Origin: Candidatus Neomicrothrix sp. UBA2974
GTDB taxonomy: Bacteria > Actinomycetota > Acidimicrobiia > Acidimicrobiales > MedAcidi-G1
Direction of reading: 5' to 3'
Assembly (NCBI GenBank): GCA_002348705.1
Contig: DEAU01000034.1
Location: forward strand, 1 to 13,970
DNA length: 13,970 bases
Below are positions 12,907 to 13,970 of the stretch, piece after piece. Position 1 is the first letter of the stretch. The number at the start of each line of letters is the position of its first letter. The notes below the pieces were generated by a model, which saw only the letters and a list, made by a program, of their open reading frames with translations, was not told the DNA's origin and ran no database searches. The translations under genes and the position numbers were made by a program.

Positions 12907-13970
12907 ATGCCCTGGCCCACTTCCCGAGATGACGAGCTCTTCAGTTATATCGACCGCGAGGTTGACCGACAGAACACCACCCTGCAGCTCATCGCCTCCG
13001 AGAACTTTGCCTCTCCGGCTGTTCTCGAGGCAAGTGGCTCTGTCCTGACTAACAAATACGCCGAGGGATACCCCGGCAAGCGCTACTACGGCGGCAACGT
13101 CCACGTCGATGAGGTGGAAGACCTAGCCCGTGAGAGGGTGAAGGCGCTTTTCGGCGCCGATCACGCAAATGTGCAGCCTCACTCTGGCGCCAACGCCAAC
13201 ATGGCCGTTTATCAGGCGCTGATGGAGCCGGGAGACACGGTGCTTGGCCTGAGCCTCGACCACGGCGGCCACCTAACTCACGGCTCACCGGTCAATGCCA
13301 GCGGGAAGCTTTACGACTTCGTTTCCTACGGCCTGACCGGTAGTGATGAACGAATCGACATGGACGAATTGCATGGCCAGGCTCGTGCAACCCGACCGAA
13401 GCTCATCGTGGCCGGCGCGACGGCTTACCCGCGCGTTATCGAGCCCGCCCCCCTGCGCGAGATCGCTGACGAGGTGGGGGCTCTCCTCATGTTCGACGCC
13501 GCCCACATCGCCGGTCTGATAGCTGGTGGTGTTCATCCGAACCCCGTGCCCTACTGCGATGTTGTCACCTTCACTACCCACAAGACTCTGCGTGGTCCGC
13601 GTGGTGGCTGCATTCTCAGCAGCGAGGAGCATGCTGTGGCCATAGACAAGTCCGTCTTCCCGGGTTCGCAGGGTGGTCCATTGGAGCATCACATAGCGGC
13701 CAAGGCTGTCGCCTTCCGTGAGGCTGCCGATCCGTCTTTCGCCGGGTACGCCCGCCAAATTGTGGCCAACGCTTCCGCATTGGCATCTGCCCTGGTTGGT
13801 CACGGGTTCCGCCTCGTCGCGGGAGGGACCGACAACCACCTGATGGTGGTAGACCTGCGGACTTTCGATGAGGACGTCACGGGTGCCGTGGCTCAGAACA
13901 CACTGGATCGTGCTGGAATCACGCTTAATAAGAACACGGTGCCGGACGATCCGCGTTCGCCTTTCGTTAC
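12907..13970 (+). CDS. glyA: Serine hydroxymethyltransferase (partial, 3' end outside window)
   Basis: This PLP enzyme interconverts serine plus tetrahydrofolate with glycine plus 5,10-methylene-tetrahydrofolate, the main source of one-carbon units in the cytosol. The frame is open from ATG 12907 to the window end, 354 codons of an expected 415-425 or so. Family motifs are clear: TLQLIASENFASPAVLEASGS near the N terminus, NKYAEGYPGKRYYGG, QPHSGANANMAVY, LDHGGHLTHGSPVN, DAAHIAGL (D197 and H200, which contact PLP), and TTHKTLRGPRGG with the Schiff-base lysine K226. Residue numbers run three behind those of the E. coli enzyme, which supports the chosen start. GAGG lies 8 bases upstream (12895-12898) in the loop of a small hairpin. 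The motif HSGANAN differs from E. coli HSGSQAN at two positions. The gene is preceded by a structured 171-base leader and a co-oriented LysR-type regulator gene. Confidence 0.96.
   Translation, partial: MPWPTSRDDELFSYIDREVDRQNTTLQLIASENFASPAVLEASGSVLTNKYAEGYPGKRYYGGNVHVDEVEDLARERVKALFGADHANVQPHSGANANMAVYQALMEPGDTVLGLSLDHGGHLTHGSPVNASGKLYDFVSYGLTGSDERIDMDELHGQARATRPKLIVAGATAYPRVIEPAPLREIADEVGALLMFDAAHIAGLIAGGVHPNPVPYCDVVTFTTHKTLRGPRGGCILSSEEHAVAIDKSVFPGSQGGPLEHHIAAKAVAFREAADPSFAGYARQIVANASALASALVGHGFRLVAGGTDNHLMVVDLRTFDEDVTGAVAQNTLDRAGITLNKNTVPDDPRSPFV

Noticed and set aside
13285..13839. A 184-residue minus-strand open frame
   Set aside because: Antisense to glyA, whose motifs continue through the whole stretch.
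1..13970. A defence island, prophage, CRISPR array, insertion sequence or biosynthetic cluster
   Set aside because: All genes are housekeeping or metabolic types. I saw no transposase, integrase, spaced direct-repeat array or terminal inverted repeats. AddAB is a general repair system and not by itself a defence island.

Overview
The window looks like an ordinary chromosomal segment of a moderately high-GC (roughly 60% by eye) actinobacterium-like organism, possibly a marine Acidimicrobiia-type lineage. This rests on codon use rich in G/C third positions, an F420-type luciferase-like oxidoreductase, strong GGAGG ribosome binding sites mixed with starts that have none, and a FadD-like acyl-CoA ligase. 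The lineage is an inference; there is no rRNA or other phylogenetic marker here. I see no tRNA, rRNA, CRISPR array, insertion sequence, prophage or toxin-antitoxin gene. No gap between genes is longer than 171 bases.

Left half, minus strand (8763 down to 1): a head-to-tail run of addB-like nuclease, addA-like helicase-nuclease (4-base ATGA overlap), a CitE/HpcH-type lyase, and an LLM-class oxidoreductase. A 133-base gap with two hairpins follows, then the start of an alanine/lysine-rich coiled-coil gene that runs off the left edge. The AddAB-like pair should process double-strand DNA ends for recombination. The lyase and oxidoreductase look metabolic and probably only share transcription.

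Right half: a plus-strand acyl-CoA ligase starts 96 bases from addB in divergent orientation. It converges on a minus-strand inositol-3-phosphate synthase of the longer (438-residue) type, and a hairpin that contains the synthase stop codon separates them. The synthase diverges from a LysR-family regulator across a 68-base AT-rich gap with nested inverted repeats, the best candidate regulatory site in the window. After the regulator come a 171-base GC-rich, hairpin-rich leader and then glyA (serine hydroxymethyltransferase), cut off by the right edge.

I did not find a clearly new biological system. The points most worth a second look are: the LysR/inositol-phosphate-synthase control region; the structured glyA leader, with a possible 10-codon leader ORF; the AddB-like protein that lacks both a Walker A motif and the fourth iron-sulfur cysteine; and the hairpin overlapping a stop codon between two convergent genes.
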